Positions 28,374 through 38,161 are shown, counted from the first letter of the stretch. The stretch: 64,000 bases of DNA from Rhodoligotrophos sp. CJ14 (GCF_038811545.1 NZ_CP133319.1:2137516-2201515), one strand, 5' to 3'. The notes: generated by a model from the sequence alone, not told the origin. Translations and numbers: made by a program.

Positions 28374-29873
28374 ATGAAGGTGAACATCGACATGGGCGCC
28401 GTGGCCAGCGGCGCCGTGGCGGAGCTGGATCTGGAAGAACTGCTTGCGACCCGCCTTCTGGTGCAGGGCAATTCCGGGTCCGGCAAGTCGCATCTGCTGC
28501 GCCGTCTTCTGGAACAAAGCGCCCCTTGGGTCCAGCAATGTGTCATCGATCCCGAGGGCGATTTCGTCACGCTGGCGGACAAATTTGGCCACCAGGTGAT
28601 AGACGCGGCCCGCTCCGAGGCGGAGCTCACGCGTATCGCCGGCCGCGTGCGCCAGCACCGTGTCTCCGTCGTCCTTAATCTCGAGGGACTTGACGTCGAG
28701 CAGCAGATGCGCGCCGCCGCCGCCTTCCTCGGCGGCATGTTCGATGCCGATCGCGACCACTGGTATCCGGTGCTCGTGGTCGTCGACGAGGCGCAGCTTT
28801 TCGCGCCCGCCATTGCCGGCGACGTCTCGGATGATGCGCGAAAGCTCTCGCTGGGCGCCATGACCAATCTGATGTGCCGTGGCCGCAAGCGCGGCTTGGC
28901 CGGCGTCATCGCCACCCAGCGCCTGGCCAAGCTGGCGAAGAACGTCGCGGCGGAAGCCTCCAATTTCCTGATGGGCCGCACCTTTCTCGATATCGACATG
29001 GCGCGTGCCGCCGATCTGCTCGGAATGGACCGGCGCCAGGCCGAAATGTTCCGCGACCTTGAGCGTGGCAACTTCATCGCGCTGGGCCCGGCTTTGTCGC
29101 GCCGCCCATTGCCGATCACCATCGGCCCGGTCGAGACCGCTGCCCGCTCGACCAGTCCGAAACTCATGCCGCTGCCCGAGGCGCCGGAGGACGTGCGCGA
29201 TCTGATCTTCACGCCCGGTCCAGAAGAAGAAGCCTTGTCAGTGGTGCGAAGACCGGCACCCAAACCGATTCCGACCGCCGATATTCTCACGCAACTCTCG
29301 CGGCCAAGACCCGCTCCGGAAGCACCCTCCGAGGCAGGTCCCGCCATTATCGACGAGGCTGAGCGCGACGCCGCCATCGATGCGGTGCTGCGCGAGATCC
29401 TTGAAGATCCCGACGCGGCATTCCGCTCCGACGCCGTGCTCTATCAGGATTTTCTGGTGCGCAGCCGCATCCGACGCGTGCCTGGCGAACCGCTGCCGCT
29501 GTCCACTTTTCGCCGCCGGCTGGCGATTGCCCGCGCCGGCGTTGATGAAGGCTCCGGTGGCGAGGCCTGGGCGATGGCGCTGTCGCTCTCGGAAACATTG
29601 CCCGATGATCTTCAGGGCATATTCCTGGTGGTCGCCCGCGCGGCGATCAACAAGGACCCCTGCCCGTCCGACGCTGCTTTGGCCCGCGCCTATGGCAGCC
29701 ACTCGCCCCGCCGGGCGCGGCGTCTACTCGCCTATTTCGAGGAACGCGGGCTGCTCGTCGCTCGCACCGATTTTCATGGGCTGCGCGTGATCGCCTTCCC
29801 AGACCTCGGCTGCGAAACCGCCCCCGGCCGCCCCGACGCGCCGGACGAGCCCCGACGGGAGGCAGCCGAATAG
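28374..29873 (+). CDS. HerA/DUF87-like P-loop ATPase
   Basis: A 499-residue protein with a HerA/VirB4-like ATPase core. The Walker A motif GNSGSGKSHLL is near residue 37, CVIDPEGDFVTLADKFG follows, and Walker B is VLVVVDEAQLFAP near 136. MCRGRKRGLAGVIATQRLAK is the sensor region. The C-terminal third (about 300-499) is acidic and ends in a helix-turn-helix-like FRRRLAIARAG region. HerA-type proteins translocate DNA. No NurA-like partner gene is adjacent, so its role is unknown. ATG 28374 has GAAAGGG upstream. It stands alone and appears to be the last chromosomal gene before the att copy at 29984. Confidence 0.8.
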   Translation: MKVNIDMGAVASGAVAELDLEELLATRLLVQGNSGSGKSHLLRRLLEQSAPWVQQCVIDPEGDFVTLADKFGHQVIDAARSEAELTRIAGRVRQHRVSVVLNLEGLDVEQQMRAAAAFLGGMFDADRDHWYPVLVVVDEAQLFAPAIAGDVSDDARKLSLGAMTNLMCRGRKRGLAGVIATQRLAKLAKNVAAEASNFLMGRTFLDIDMARAADLLGMDRRQAEMFRDLERGNFIALGPALSRRPLPITIGPVETAARSTSPKLMPLPEAPEDVRDLIFTPGPEEEALSVVRRPAPKPIPTADILTQLSRPRPAPEAPSEAGPAIIDEAERDAAIDAVLREILEDPDAAFRSDAVLYQDFLVRSRIRRVPGEPLPLSTFRRRLAIARAGVDEGSGGEAWAMALSLSETLPDDLQGIFLVVARAAINKDPCPSDAALARAYGSHSPRRARRLLAYFEERGLLVARTDFHGLRVIAFPDLGCETAPGRPDAPDEPRREAAE

Positions 29874-29983
29874 GCTTCCCTGCCCAGACCGAGCACGAAC
29901 CCAGTCAGACGGACCGGACATCGGCAGCTTCTCAGAGCCGTGAAGCAGCCGACAAAAACAGTGCGGAATTCAGAAACATAGAT

Positions 29984-30030
29984 GGTGCCCAGGGGCGGAA
30001 TCGAACCACCGACACGCGGATTTTCAGTCC
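29984..30030. repeat. att-like direct repeat, copy 1 (3' part of tRNA-Phe)
   Basis: Forty-seven bases identical to 40537-40583. On the reverse strand this is the 3' part of a tRNA-Phe(GAA), from the anticodon stem through the T-arm (GGTTCGATTCC) to the encoded CCA. The 5' half of the tRNA is absent, so it is not a functional tRNA gene. About 50 bases to its left also resemble the left flank of copy 2 (the end of an integrase gene), which suggests repeated insertion at this site. Confidence 0.8.
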
Positions 30031-30085
30031 AATATCTCCCGAAATAAATCAAAGATTTAGCCACTGGCGCGGGCGTTAGCAAACC

Positions 30086-30415
30086 GTGGTCGACCCAATC
30101 CCTCTGGTCGAGGCCACCGATGCCTACCGTGAAGACTCAGATCCTCTTGGGCGGTTTCTCAAGACTTGCGTCCGGCCGAAGCAGGGGGCGCGCGTGCAGT
30201 CGATGGAACTGCACAAAGTGTTCACAGCGTGGGCTCGGGCAAGCGGTGAGCGAGAATGGTCCCCCACTGGCTTTGGTCTCGCGATGCGGGAGCGCGGTTA
30301 TCGGTCTAAGCAATCCAACGTTATCTGGTGGCTCGATATCATGCTGGTGAAGTCTGCAGAAGATTTCATGGACGGCGACGGTTGCGCCCCATCCGGCTCG
30401 GGCCCAGAGGGGTAG
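30086..30415 (+). pseudogene. Remnant of a D5/P4-type phage primase-helicase, C-terminal domain
   Basis: The frame carries ATDAYREDSDPLGRFLKTCV, then LHKVFTAWARASGEREWSPT and FGLAMRERGYRSKQSNVIWW, the pattern of the C-terminal domain of D5-like primases of phages and satellites. The helicase core that should precede it is missing, and the frame starts only about 55 bases inside the att repeat. It is therefore the leftover end of a replication gene of the inserted element. The GTG at 30086 is only the first possible codon. Confidence 0.6.
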
Positions 30416-31126
30416 CTTCCGCTAAACCCTCCCATCACGCACGGTCAAAGCAAGAGCGACAACTTAGTCTAGGTCGTAACGCCACAATGCGTCGGCTCCC
30501 AATCCTCTCCACGCCTTCGTGCCGCGGGCTGTAAGCTGCCGGCGGTACCGGGAGGGGGTGGGTCAAAAACCCTCCGCTCTCGCTGAAAACCGGCAGCAGC
30601 ACATCGTTATTCTGGGGAGCTAAATTGGAGGAAAAAAGCCCATGCGCACTGCTTCCGGGTAGTCTCCGGGACCGCCTTCACTTCACTTTTGAGGACCACA
30701 CGCGTATTTGAATTGAACATCCGCTTACGGGCTCCCATCAACCACACTTGTCATGCCAGGAACGGCGGCTTCCGGAGGCCGTCGATGATCTTGGAACGAC
30801 AGTGATGGGCGCGTTTTCGGTTGGTCGGCCATGCGCCGCCATTTCGGTTCTTGTAACCAGCAATATAGACTCGGAAGGACGTAACCAGGGGCTGATATGG
30901 CCGGACAGCGAAACCGACGTGATCCACTGAACGAGTCTGAATAAAGCTCGGGTGATGGCCAGTCTCGCAGCTAAGCTGAACTCCGATCTTCTGGCTTGAG
31001 AAGGATGTCGGCTCCTGCCATCCCATGCGCTTGAGGTGCTTGATCTCGGCCCCCGAGCGCTTTGTATTAGACAGTGCCCCACTCGAAAGAGGTTCGCGAC
31101 CGAGAGCTCGTCATCGGCAAGGCGAG
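30416..31126. other. About 700 bases without a supported gene
   Basis: Only short open frames on either strand with no recognisable motif. It lies between the primase remnant and the XRE-cupin regulator and is probably decayed element DNA. Confidence 0.5.
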
Positions 31127-31765
31127 CTATTCATTGTGTGAATGCGGTGAGTTAACCCAGAGGACGCGGGTGGTTCCCTTGCCCGGGTTGCGGAAACTAT
31201 GCGGCTTCATGCTTTCGAACCGGAAGCCATCTCCACGATTCAGCCGGTAAGTTTCACCGGAGATCGTAATCTCCAGCTCGCCCTCGAGCACCAATCCGCC
31301 CTCTTCGCCGGCATGGGTATAGACTTGCTCGCCTGTGGTCCCTCCCGGTTCTATGACCACAATGAAAATGTCGAGCCCGGGATTATCGGTCTGCGGGGTG
31401 ACGAGCTCCTTGGAAATACCCGTCCGCCAAAACGCCAGCTTCTTTCGGCTGTGCGCACGTGTGACGGTACTGCTTTCGCTTTTCGTCGGCGTCGGAGACT
31501 CTTCGGTAAAGAGATTGCCGAGTGACAGGCTGAGCGCGTCCGCCAGAGCGGCTACCACGCGCACGGAGGGCGAGGAGAGCCCTCTCTCGATTTGGCTGAG
31601 AAGGCCGATCGAGATGCCGGATCGCTCGGCGAGCTCGCGCAATGACAAGCCGATGGCTCGTCGGCGATGGCGGATTCGCTGGCCAAGAAGGCTGTCCAGC
31701 TCCACCAGGCGGATGGCCGCATCAATTTTCCCATTCGGTCCGCGTGTTTCCACTTTCTTGTTCAT
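31127..31765 (-). CDS. XRE-cupin transcriptional regulator
   Basis: A 212-residue regulator. The XRE helix-turn-helix is IGLSLRELAERSGISIGLLS and QIERGLSSPSVRVVAALADA (about 37-77). The C-terminal cupin sensor shows EQVYTHAGEEGGLVLEGELE and YRLNRGDGFRFESMKPHSFR. This type (PuuR-like) controls polyamine or amino acid genes. It is divergent from the binding-protein gene across about 150 bases, where TTTCACGTAAATGAA gives an imperfect inverted repeat near 31825. Confidence 0.88.
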   Translation of the reverse strand: MNKKVETRGPNGKIDAAIRLVELDSLLGQRIRHRRRAIGLSLRELAERSGISIGLLSQIERGLSSPSVRVVAALADALSLSLGNLFTEESPTPTKSESSTVTRAHSRKKLAFWRTGISKELVTPQTDNPGLDIFIVVIEPGGTTGEQVYTHAGEEGGLVLEGELEITISGETYRLNRGDGFRFESMKPHSFRNPGKGTTRVLWVNSPHSHNE

Positions 31766-31916
31766 ACCTGCTCGCAGTCACGGGGCTAATGGACTTGCCA
31801 CATCCTGAAAAGTGTGGTTGGGATTTCACGTAAATGAACATTACCGTGGCGAACACAGCTTCGCCACGATATTCACAACAAGCTGGGCGCCTCGGGCTGC
31901 TCCTGGAGGGACTGTT

Positions 31917-33104
31917 ATGAGCCTCATCAAGACATTCTATGAAAAGGATCTCTATCCTGAAATCACAGAGGCTCAGGCAACAACGTACCAGGCCGATGCT
32001 CTCGAGCTGGTTGCGGAGCAGCACGCCAGAGGGGAAATCAGCCGGAGAACCTTCCTGCGCTGTGCTGCAATGCTGGGCGCTCTGCCGCTTGCATTGAAAG
32101 CCGGGGCGGTGAAAGCGCAGGCGAAGGAAATCGTCATCGTCAATTGGGGCGGAGAATCGATCCCCGCCTATATGAAGGCGTTTGGCGATGGCTTTGCTGA
32201 TGAAACCGGTATCGATGTGGTGATGGATGGCAGCGGTCCGCTGCCGTCGAAGGTCCGTGCTATGGTTCAGTCGGGCAAGGTCGTGTGGGATCTGCTCGAT
32301 TTTGACGCGAGCAAGGCCGTTGTCCTCGAGAGCGAGAACCTGTTGGAGCCGATCGACTACTCGATCGTGGATAAAAACAAGATCTATCCAGGCTGGGCGT
32401 ATAAGACCGGCGCCGCGTTCTATGTTTATTCCTGCGTTCTTGGCTATGACTCCTCGAAGCTCGAAGGCACGCCGACCGGATGGACGGATTTCTGGGATCT
32501 CAAGAAGTTTCCGGGGCGACGAGGTCTGCGGAAGACACCGGAAGGAGGTCTCGAAGCCTGCATGATGGCGGCAGGCCGCTCGACCAAGGATGTTTATCCG
32601 ATCGACCTCGATCTCGCGATCTCGAAGCTCAAGGAGATCAAATCGGAGGTCATAGCCTGGGGCAGCGGTTCGCAAAGCCAGGATCTGCTCCGCAATGGTG
32701 AGGTCGTGATGTGCAACATGTGGCACTCGCGCGCCATCACGCTCTACAAGCAGAGCGAAAAGCGGTTCAACTGGATCTGGCAGCAAGGCCTCATGAATGT
32801 CGATGTCTGGTCGGTGCCCAAGAACAACCCCGCCGGTGCCGAGACAGCAATGAAGTTCATTGCCTTCACGCAGGATCCAGCCCGGCAGGTCGAGTTGTTG
32901 CGCATTATCGGAAATGGCCCGGTCAATCCCGCGGCTGCCGATCTGGTTCCCGACGATCTCAAGCTGTTCGACCCGACGCAGCCGGCCAATCGCGAAGTGC
33001 AGGCGGTGCTGGATCCCTTCTGGTGGAACGAGCCGAGCGGCAAGGGCGACCTGAATAACGACGCGCTCGCCCGGGAGCGCTGGCTGGATGCTCTGTCGTC
33101 CTGA
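31917..33104 (+). CDS. Polyamine-type ABC transporter binding protein (PotD-like) with Tat signal
   Basis: A 395-residue extracellular solute-binding protein. The N-terminus has about 40 residues before a twin-arginine motif, ISRRTFLRCAAMLGALPLAL, followed by cleavage after VKAQA, so export is probably through Tat. The mature part EIVIVNWGGESIPAYMKAFG and FDASKAVVLESENLLEPIDY matches PotD/PotF-like proteins. CTGGAGGG precedes ATG 31917; the frame is open upstream but without a ribosome site. It starts the operon of a spermidine/putrescine-type transporter. Confidence 0.88.
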   Translation: MSLIKTFYEKDLYPEITEAQATTYQADALELVAEQHARGEISRRTFLRCAAMLGALPLALKAGAVKAQAKEIVIVNWGGESIPAYMKAFGDGFADETGIDVVMDGSGPLPSKVRAMVQSGKVVWDLLDFDASKAVVLESENLLEPIDYSIVDKNKIYPGWAYKTGAAFYVYSCVLGYDSSKLEGTPTGWTDFWDLKKFPGRRGLRKTPEGGLEACMMAAGRSTKDVYPIDLDLAISKLKEIKSEVIAWGSGSQSQDLLRNGEVVMCNMWHSRAITLYKQSEKRFNWIWQQGLMNVDVWSVPKNNPAGAETAMKFIAFTQDPARQVELLRIIGNGPVNPAAADLVPDDLKLFDPTQPANREVQAVLDPFWWNEPSGKGDLNNDALARERWLDALSS

Positions 33105-33189
33105 CGATCTTATGCCCAGGGCCTTCGCCTAGGCGCTCTGGGCGACGTTCCAATCCATCAAGCTCAACATTCTAGCGGGACCAAGACGG

Positions 33190-34287
33190 GTGTCAGCAAA
33201 GACCGCAAATCCACATTCGTTGCGAGTCGTTCGGTTGCAGAAGCGCTACGGCAAGCAGATGGCGGTCGACGATGTCTCTCTCGATGTCCCCCGAGGCAAA
33301 TTCCTGACGCTGCTCGGCCCTTCGGGATCCGGCAAGACCACCGTGCTAATGGCCATTGCCGGTTTCGTTTCGCCGACAAGCGGCGACATCTTCTTGGACG
33401 ACCGAGCAATCACCAGGTTGGCCCCGGAGAAGCGGAACTTTGGGATGGTCTTCCAGGGTTACGCCCTTTTTCCTCAGATGACCGTGACCGAGAATGTCTG
33501 GTTTCCGCTGCGTGTACGCGGTATCAGCCGCAGCGCGGCGCAGCCGGCGATCAAATCTACCCTTGAGTTGGTTCAAATGAGCCACCTGGCCGATCGAACC
33601 CCGTCGGAATTGTCTGGTGGTCAGCAGCAGCGTGTCGCATTGGCTCGCGCCTTGGTGTTCGAGCCCAACTTGCTGCTCTTGGATGAGCCACTCTCTGCTC
33701 TCGACAAGGCACTTCGATCGGATTTGCAGTGGGAGCTGAAAGCGCTGCATCGACGCCTTGGATCAACCTTCATCAATGTGACCCATGACCAGGAAGAAGC
33801 GCTGTCGATGTCAGACGAGATCGTGATCCTGCGTGATGGGCGGGTCGAACAAGCAGGAGAGCCCGCACAGCTCTATTCCCGCCCAGGCACGCGGTTCGTT
33901 GCTAGTTTCTTAGGCGACAGCAACTTCGTTCGCGGTCTGGTCACTGCCAAGGAGAAAGATCGCTTTCGCTACAGGGTGAAGGACAGGACACTCGTCCAGG
34001 CCGGTGCTCCCGAGCCTGCCAGTCCCGATGGACATTTGCTCGTTGCATTGAGGCCGGAGAATATCGCGGTTTCCACTGAAGAGCCTGCGAGGGCAAACAC
34101 CGTCCAGGGCACCATCTCCGACTTCAAATATATCGGGTCCAGCTACTTCCTGCAGATCTCGACCCCGGAGCTCGGGCCGATGATGGTCAAAATGAATGCC
34201 TGGCAGCCTGGGCTTCATCCGAGCATTGGAACTCCGGTGTGGCTGGGCTGGGACCCGGATGCAGCCGTTCCAGTCTTGGAGAACTGA
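33190..34287 (+). CDS. Polyamine-type ABC transporter ATP-binding protein (PotA-like)
   Basis: A 365-residue ATPase. Walker [13 protein letters not shown] is near residue 43, the signature [15 protein letters not shown] near 141, Walker B LLLLDEPLSALDKALR near 161, then a TOBE domain in the last 110 residues (LVALRPENIAVSTEEPARAN, GTISDFKYIGSSYFLQISTP). The start is a GTG at 33190 and the gap to the binding-protein gene is 85 bases. Confidence 0.92.
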   Translation: MSAKTANPHSLRVVRLQKRYGKQMAVDDVSLDVPRGKFLTLLGPSGSGKTTVLMAIAGFVSPTSGDIFLDDRAITRLAPEKRNFGMVFQGYALFPQMTVTENVWFPLRVRGISRSAAQPAIKSTLELVQMSHLADRTPSELSGGQQQRVALARALVFEPNLLLLDEPLSALDKALRSDLQWELKALHRRLGSTFINVTHDQEEALSMSDEIVILRDGRVEQAGEPAQLYSRPGTRFVASFLGDSNFVRGLVTAKEKDRFRYRVKDRTLVQAGAPEPASPDGHLLVALRPENIAVSTEEPARANTVQGTISDFKYIGSSYFLQISTPELGPMMVKMNAWQPGLHPSIGTPVWLGWDPDAAVPVLEN

Positions 34288-34291
34288 TCCC

Positions 34292-35125
34292 GTGCTTCAG
34301 ACCGAGATGCGGACATACTACCTCCTGCTGGTCCCGGCTCTGGTGATCATGGGCATCTTCTTCGTGGTGCCGCTGAGCAGTGTGCTCTGGATCAGCGTCA
34401 CCGACCCGGCCCCTGGGCTTGAGAACTACACTCAGCTCCTCACAAGCGATCTCATTCACCGCATCTGGTGGAACACTGTTAGGATCTGCGTCATCACAAC
34501 ATTGGGCGCGGTAATCCTTGGCTATGTCGTCGCTTACGCGATGGCGCAGGTGTCACCGCGCCATCGGTCATTCATGCTTCTCTGCGTCATCATCACTTTC
34601 TGGTTCAGCGTTCTCGTCCGTGCCTTCGCCTGGGTCATGCTGCTTCGCCCGGAGGGGCCAGTGAATAGCGCCCTGATGGGGATTGGGCTGATCGAGGAAC
34701 CGCTCTATCTCGTTCGCAACGAGCTTGGCGTGCTCATCGGCATGATCCATTACATGCTGCCGGTCGCGATCCTGCCGCTCTATAGCAATATGAAGAGCAT
34801 TCCTCACAAGTTTACCGATGCGGCTCGCGGATTGGGCGCCTCTCCGCTCAAGGCGTTCTTTCTTGTCTATCTCCCCATGACCAAGCCGGGCATTCTTGCA
34901 GCCGCCATTCTCGTCTTCATCATCTCGCTCGGATTCTACATCACACCGGCCATTCTCGGTGGCGGCCGCGTCGTCATGATCGCCGAATATATCCGGGTGA
35001 GCTTCGATGAAACGCTGCGCTGGGGCCATGCAACAATGCTCGCCTCGACACTGCTGTTCGTCGTGGTCGCAATCCTCGTCGTGCTGTCGCGCATCGTGGA
35101 TCTCAAGAAGGTCTTCGGCGCATGA
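34292..35125 (+). CDS. Polyamine-type ABC transporter permease (PotB-like)
   Basis: A 277-residue inner-membrane permease with six hydrophobic segments, starting YYLLLVPALVIMGIFFVVPL. The EAA loop is FTDAARGLGASPLKAFFLVY LPM. The frame is open from 34196, but a GTG at 34292 with GGAG 10 bases upstream fits the end of the ATPase gene (stop at 34285-34287); ATG 34307 is an alternative. The stop overlaps the next gene by 4 bases. Confidence 0.88.
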   Translation: MLQTEMRTYYLLLVPALVIMGIFFVVPLSSVLWISVTDPAPGLENYTQLLTSDLIHRIWWNTVRICVITTLGAVILGYVVAYAMAQVSPRHRSFMLLCVIITFWFSVLVRAFAWVMLLRPEGPVNSALMGIGLIEEPLYLVRNELGVLIGMIHYMLPVAILPLYSNMKSIPHKFTDAARGLGASPLKAFFLVYLPMTKPGILAAAILVFIISLGFYITPAILGGGRVVMIAEYIRVSFDETLRWGHATMLASTLLFVVVAILVVLSRIVDLKKVFGA

Positions 35126-35958
35126 GCTCGCATCAATTCTGGCAACAGTTCAGATACGCCCTGCAGCTGGGCTTTGCGTGGATGATTTTGGGCTTCCTCG
35201 TCTTGCCCATGTTGATCATTCTGCCAGTATCGCTCACCGATCGATCATATCTGTCGCTTCCCGAGCATTCTCTTTCAATCCAGCATTACCAGGCCTTTTT
35301 CAGCAATAGCGCTTGGCTGTCCGCGACAGGCCAGAGCCTGCTCATTGCATCGATCGCGACAATTCTGGCGCTGATCATCGGTTCTCTTTGTGCGATCGGC
35401 TGCTGGCGTCTGTCGAATGGTTTCTCGAACGGCGTCAGGCTGTTCATGCTCGCGCCCATCATCGTACCGACTATCGTGCAGGGGCTCGCCTATTACCGGT
35501 TCTGGGCGGCCACCGGCCTGTTTGATACCTATATCGGCGTGATCATCGCGCATACGCTTGTTGGGCTGCCCTATACGATCATCACCGTCTCGGCATCGCT
35601 TGCAGGTTTCGACGTGAAGCTGGAACAGGCCGCGCGCAGCCTTGGCGCATCGACCTGGCGGACACTGCTCCACGTGATCGTCCCCGGCATCTCGCCAGGA
35701 CTGTTTGCCGGCGGCTTGTTTGCCTTCACCCATTCCTTCGATGAGCTGGTGATCGTGCTGTTCATCACGAGCCGCGGCATCGCCACCCTGCCAAAACGGA
35801 TCTGGGAGGGGATCGAGGACAATATCGATCCGACGATTGCCGCAGCGGCCGTCCTGCTCATCACCATCACGTTTGCCGTCCTGCTCCTGGGTGCTCTGTT
35901 CCGCAGTCTGAGCGAGCGTGCCTCAGCAAGACGGAACCAGCTGGCGGAGGAGCATTGA
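35122..35958 (+). CDS. Polyamine-type ABC transporter permease (PotC-like)
   Basis: A 278-residue permease. WMILGFLVLPMLIILPVSLT opens the first membrane segment, and the EAA loop is LEQAARSLGASTWRTLLHVI VPG. FTHSFDELVIVLFITSRG is typical of PotC/PotI. It overlaps the PotB-like gene as ATGA and completes the transporter. Confidence 0.9.
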   Translation: MSSHQFWQQFRYALQLGFAWMILGFLVLPMLIILPVSLTDRSYLSLPEHSLSIQHYQAFFSNSAWLSATGQSLLIASIATILALIIGSLCAIGCWRLSNGFSNGVRLFMLAPIIVPTIVQGLAYYRFWAATGLFDTYIGVIIAHTLVGLPYTIITVSASLAGFDVKLEQAARSLGASTWRTLLHVIVPGISPGLFAGGLFAFTHSFDELVIVLFITSRGIATLPKRIWEGIEDNIDPTIAAAAVLLITITFAVLLLGALFRSLSERASARRNQLAEEH

Positions 35959-36068
35959 TGAGCGGTGTTGCCGCTGGTGAAGCTGTCGGCAGGAAGCGCT
36001 CGGATTGTTAGCTGGGCTGCCAGAGGTGGTCGCGGAGCAAGCCGAGCCCATTCACAGAGGTCAAACTG

Positions 36069-37100
36069 ATGGATTTTACCCATTTTCTCAGCGCCTACAT
36101 GCCGGACCCGAGCTATGGCGGCAAGCGGCTCTATTCCGACATGATTGAGCAAGCTGTGCTCGCTGATAGGCTTGGCTATCGAGGGGTCGCCGTTCCAGAG
36201 CATCACCTGATCAATCTGCTGATGGTGCCTTCACCTCTCCAATTTGCGGTCAAGGTTGCCGCCGTGACTCGGCATGTGGATCTCATCACCTCGATCTGCG
36301 TCCTGCCAGTCAGAGACATGCGTGTCTTCGCCGGAGAGGTGGTGCAGGCGGATATGCTTTGCGACGAGCGTCTGATCGTCGGCTGCGGACGTGGCGCCTT
36401 CCGCTATGAAATCGAGCGGCTCGGCACGCCCATGGAGATAACCAGCGACAAGTTCCGCGAGTCGCTTGCCGTTCTCGAGGCGCTGCTTGAAGGCGAAGAG
36501 GTGAGTTGGCATGGCAAGTACTATATTTTCGAGCCGCTGACGGTCATGCCGCGCCCAACGCGCAAAATCCCGATCATGATTGCGGCGATGGCGCCGGATG
36601 CGATCTATCACTCCGCCAAACGTGGCTACGATATCCAGACGACCCCACTGAGCGGTGATCACGATGTGCTGCGCCAGCAGGTCGACTCGTTCCGCCGCGG
36701 CAAGGCGGATGGCGGCGCCCAAGCGCGGAACAATCGTCTGGCGCTGCAGCGCGGTGTCTATGCCGCGCGCGATGATGCGGAGGCGCGGCAGATCATTGGA
36801 TATGCCTATGAGTACTATAAGCGCTTTGAGAATATTCGCGGTCCTGGCGTGGTATCGCACGGTATCATCGAGGCGCTTCCGCGCAAGCAGACCATCGAAG
36901 AGCTCGCTCAAAACCTCATCATCTGCACTCCGGCCGAGGTCGTTGACCGCCTGAAGGTTTATGAGGAGGTTGGGATCGATGAAGTCTTCTGCCCCTGCAA
37001 TTACGGCCAGCCTCAGGCGCAGACCTTGGAGATGATGCAGCGGCTGGCAGAAGAGGTCATGCCCCATTTCAGGAAATCACCGGTCAGAGCAAGTGCCTGA
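36069..37100 (+). CDS. Luciferase-like (LLM) flavin-dependent monooxygenase
   Basis: A 343-residue TIM-barrel protein of the bacterial luciferase superfamily. MDFTHFLSAYMPDPSYGGKR is followed by YRGVAVPEHHLINLLMVPSP, typical of the reduced-flavin-using group. VGCGRGAFRYEIERLGTP and IPIMIAAMAPDAIYHSAKRG support the assignment. AGAGG precedes the ATG. Such enzymes insert oxygen into rings or N-heterocycles using FMNH2 from a separate reductase. It is the first of five catabolic genes after the transporter and probably starts degradation of the imported compound. Confidence 0.87.
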   Translation: MDFTHFLSAYMPDPSYGGKRLYSDMIEQAVLADRLGYRGVAVPEHHLINLLMVPSPLQFAVKVAAVTRHVDLITSICVLPVRDMRVFAGEVVQADMLCDERLIVGCGRGAFRYEIERLGTPMEITSDKFRESLAVLEALLEGEEVSWHGKYYIFEPLTVMPRPTRKIPIMIAAMAPDAIYHSAKRGYDIQTTPLSGDHDVLRQQVDSFRRGKADGGAQARNNRLALQRGVYAARDDAEARQIIGYAYEYYKRFENIRGPGVVSHGIIEALPRKQTIEELAQNLIICTPAEVVDRLKVYEEVGIDEVFCPCNYGQPQAQTLEMMQRLAEEVMPHFRKSPVRASA

Positions 37101-37130
37101 TGTATCATTAGACCAGCAACGGATCATAGT

Positions 37131-37367
37131 ATGCCTATTCTCAAAGTCGAGCTTTTCGCCGGTCGTTCGCGTGAGAAGAAACGCGAATTGGTCAAAGCGC
37201 TGACAGACACCTACGTGGCCGTCCTCGGCGGCAAACCGGAGGCGGTGACCATCATTCTCAGAGATGTCGATAAGGGCGACTGGGCCGTCGCCGGCCAGCT
37301 CTATGCCGATACTCATCCAGATGCACCAGCGGCCGGCGACCCGGCGGCCTCAAAACCATCAGCGTAA
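37131..37367 (+). CDS. 4-oxalocrotonate tautomerase-family protein
   Basis: A 78-residue protein with the catalytic Pro directly after the start Met (MPILKVELFAGRSREKKREL) and VKALTDTYVAVLGGKPEAVT IILRDV, the family pattern. A 15-residue Pro/Ala-rich tail (DAPAAGDPAASKPSA) is unusual. Tautomerases isomerise unsaturated keto/enol acids after ring opening. It lies 30 bases after the LLM gene and 17 before the hydrolase gene. Confidence 0.85.
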   Translation: MPILKVELFAGRSREKKRELVKALTDTYVAVLGGKPEAVTIILRDVDKGDWAVAGQLYADTHPDAPAAGDPAASKPSA

Positions 37368-37384
37368 CCGGAAGGAGCAGCACA

Positions 37385-38161
37385 GTGGTCAAGGCGATTG
37401 ATTGCGTCCACTCGATCGAAGGCGAGGGCCCAGCCCTCTTCATGGTGCATGGGATTGGCGCCCGGCGGACGTCGTGGGCTCGCATCGTGGAACTGCTCAA
37501 GGACAAGTTCACTTGCATCACCTATGACCTGCGTGGCCATGGAGATTCGCCCCTTCCCGAAGAGCCATTCGGCTTGGATGCGCTGGTTGCGGATCTGGAA
37601 GCGCTGCGGGCGAAGCTCGGTATTGAAAAAGCACATATTATCGGGCATTCCCTCGGTGGCATGATCGGACCAGCCTATGCGCATGCTCATCCCGAGCGCG
37701 TGATATCCCTCGGCCTCCTGTCGACGGCAGCATTCCGGACACCTGACGATGCCGCAAAGGTTCAGGGCGTCGTGGCCGCCATGGAGGAAAAGGGTATCGA
37801 AGCGGTGCTCAACACGCTGGTCGACCGCTGGTTCACCGATGACTTCATGGCCAACCGCCCCGATCTCATCGAAGCGCGCAAGCGCCAGGTGCTGGCGACG
37901 CCAGCGCACATCTTCTTGAATGTCTTCCACATCTATGCCGAGACAGAAATGGCGTCATGGCTTCATGAGGTCACGGCGCCCAGCCTCGTGTTGACCGGCG
38001 AGCTTGATGGCGGTTGCAACCCGCGGCTCAACAAGCAGATCGCAGAGGCTCTTCCGAATTCAGAACTTGTGATCCTGGACGGGCTGAAGCACGCAATCAT
38101 GATCGAGGCCTCGGACAGGGTCGCCCCGCATCTGCGGCGCTTCCTGCTGGCTCACTCCTGA
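37385..38161 (+). CDS. Alpha/beta hydrolase (enol-lactonase/ring-cleavage hydrolase-like)
   Basis: A 258-residue alpha/beta hydrolase starting with GTG. The oxyanion-hole motif is HGIGARRTSW, the nucleophile elbow is IGHSLGGMIG (Ser about 92), the acid is in LTGELDGGCNP and the catalytic His in LKHAIMIEASD. The pattern is close to 3-oxoadipate enol-lactonase-like enzymes. It probably cleaves a lactone or a ring-fission product made by the upstream enzymes. Confidence 0.88.
   Translation: MVKAIDCVHSIEGEGPALFMVHGIGARRTSWARIVELLKDKFTCITYDLRGHGDSPLPEEPFGLDALVADLEALRAKLGIEKAHIIGHSLGGMIGPAYAHAHPERVISLGLLSTAAFRTPDDAAKVQGVVAAMEEKGIEAVLNTLVDRWFTDDFMANRPDLIEARKRQVLATPAHIFLNVFHIYAETEMASWLHEVTAPSLVLTGELDGGCNPRLNKQIAEALPNSELVILDGLKHAIMIEASDRVAPHLRRFLLAHS

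Noticed and set aside
30738-31082. Reverse frame of 114 codons in the island
   Set aside because: No domain, no ribosome site and no neighbour overlap; likely chance.
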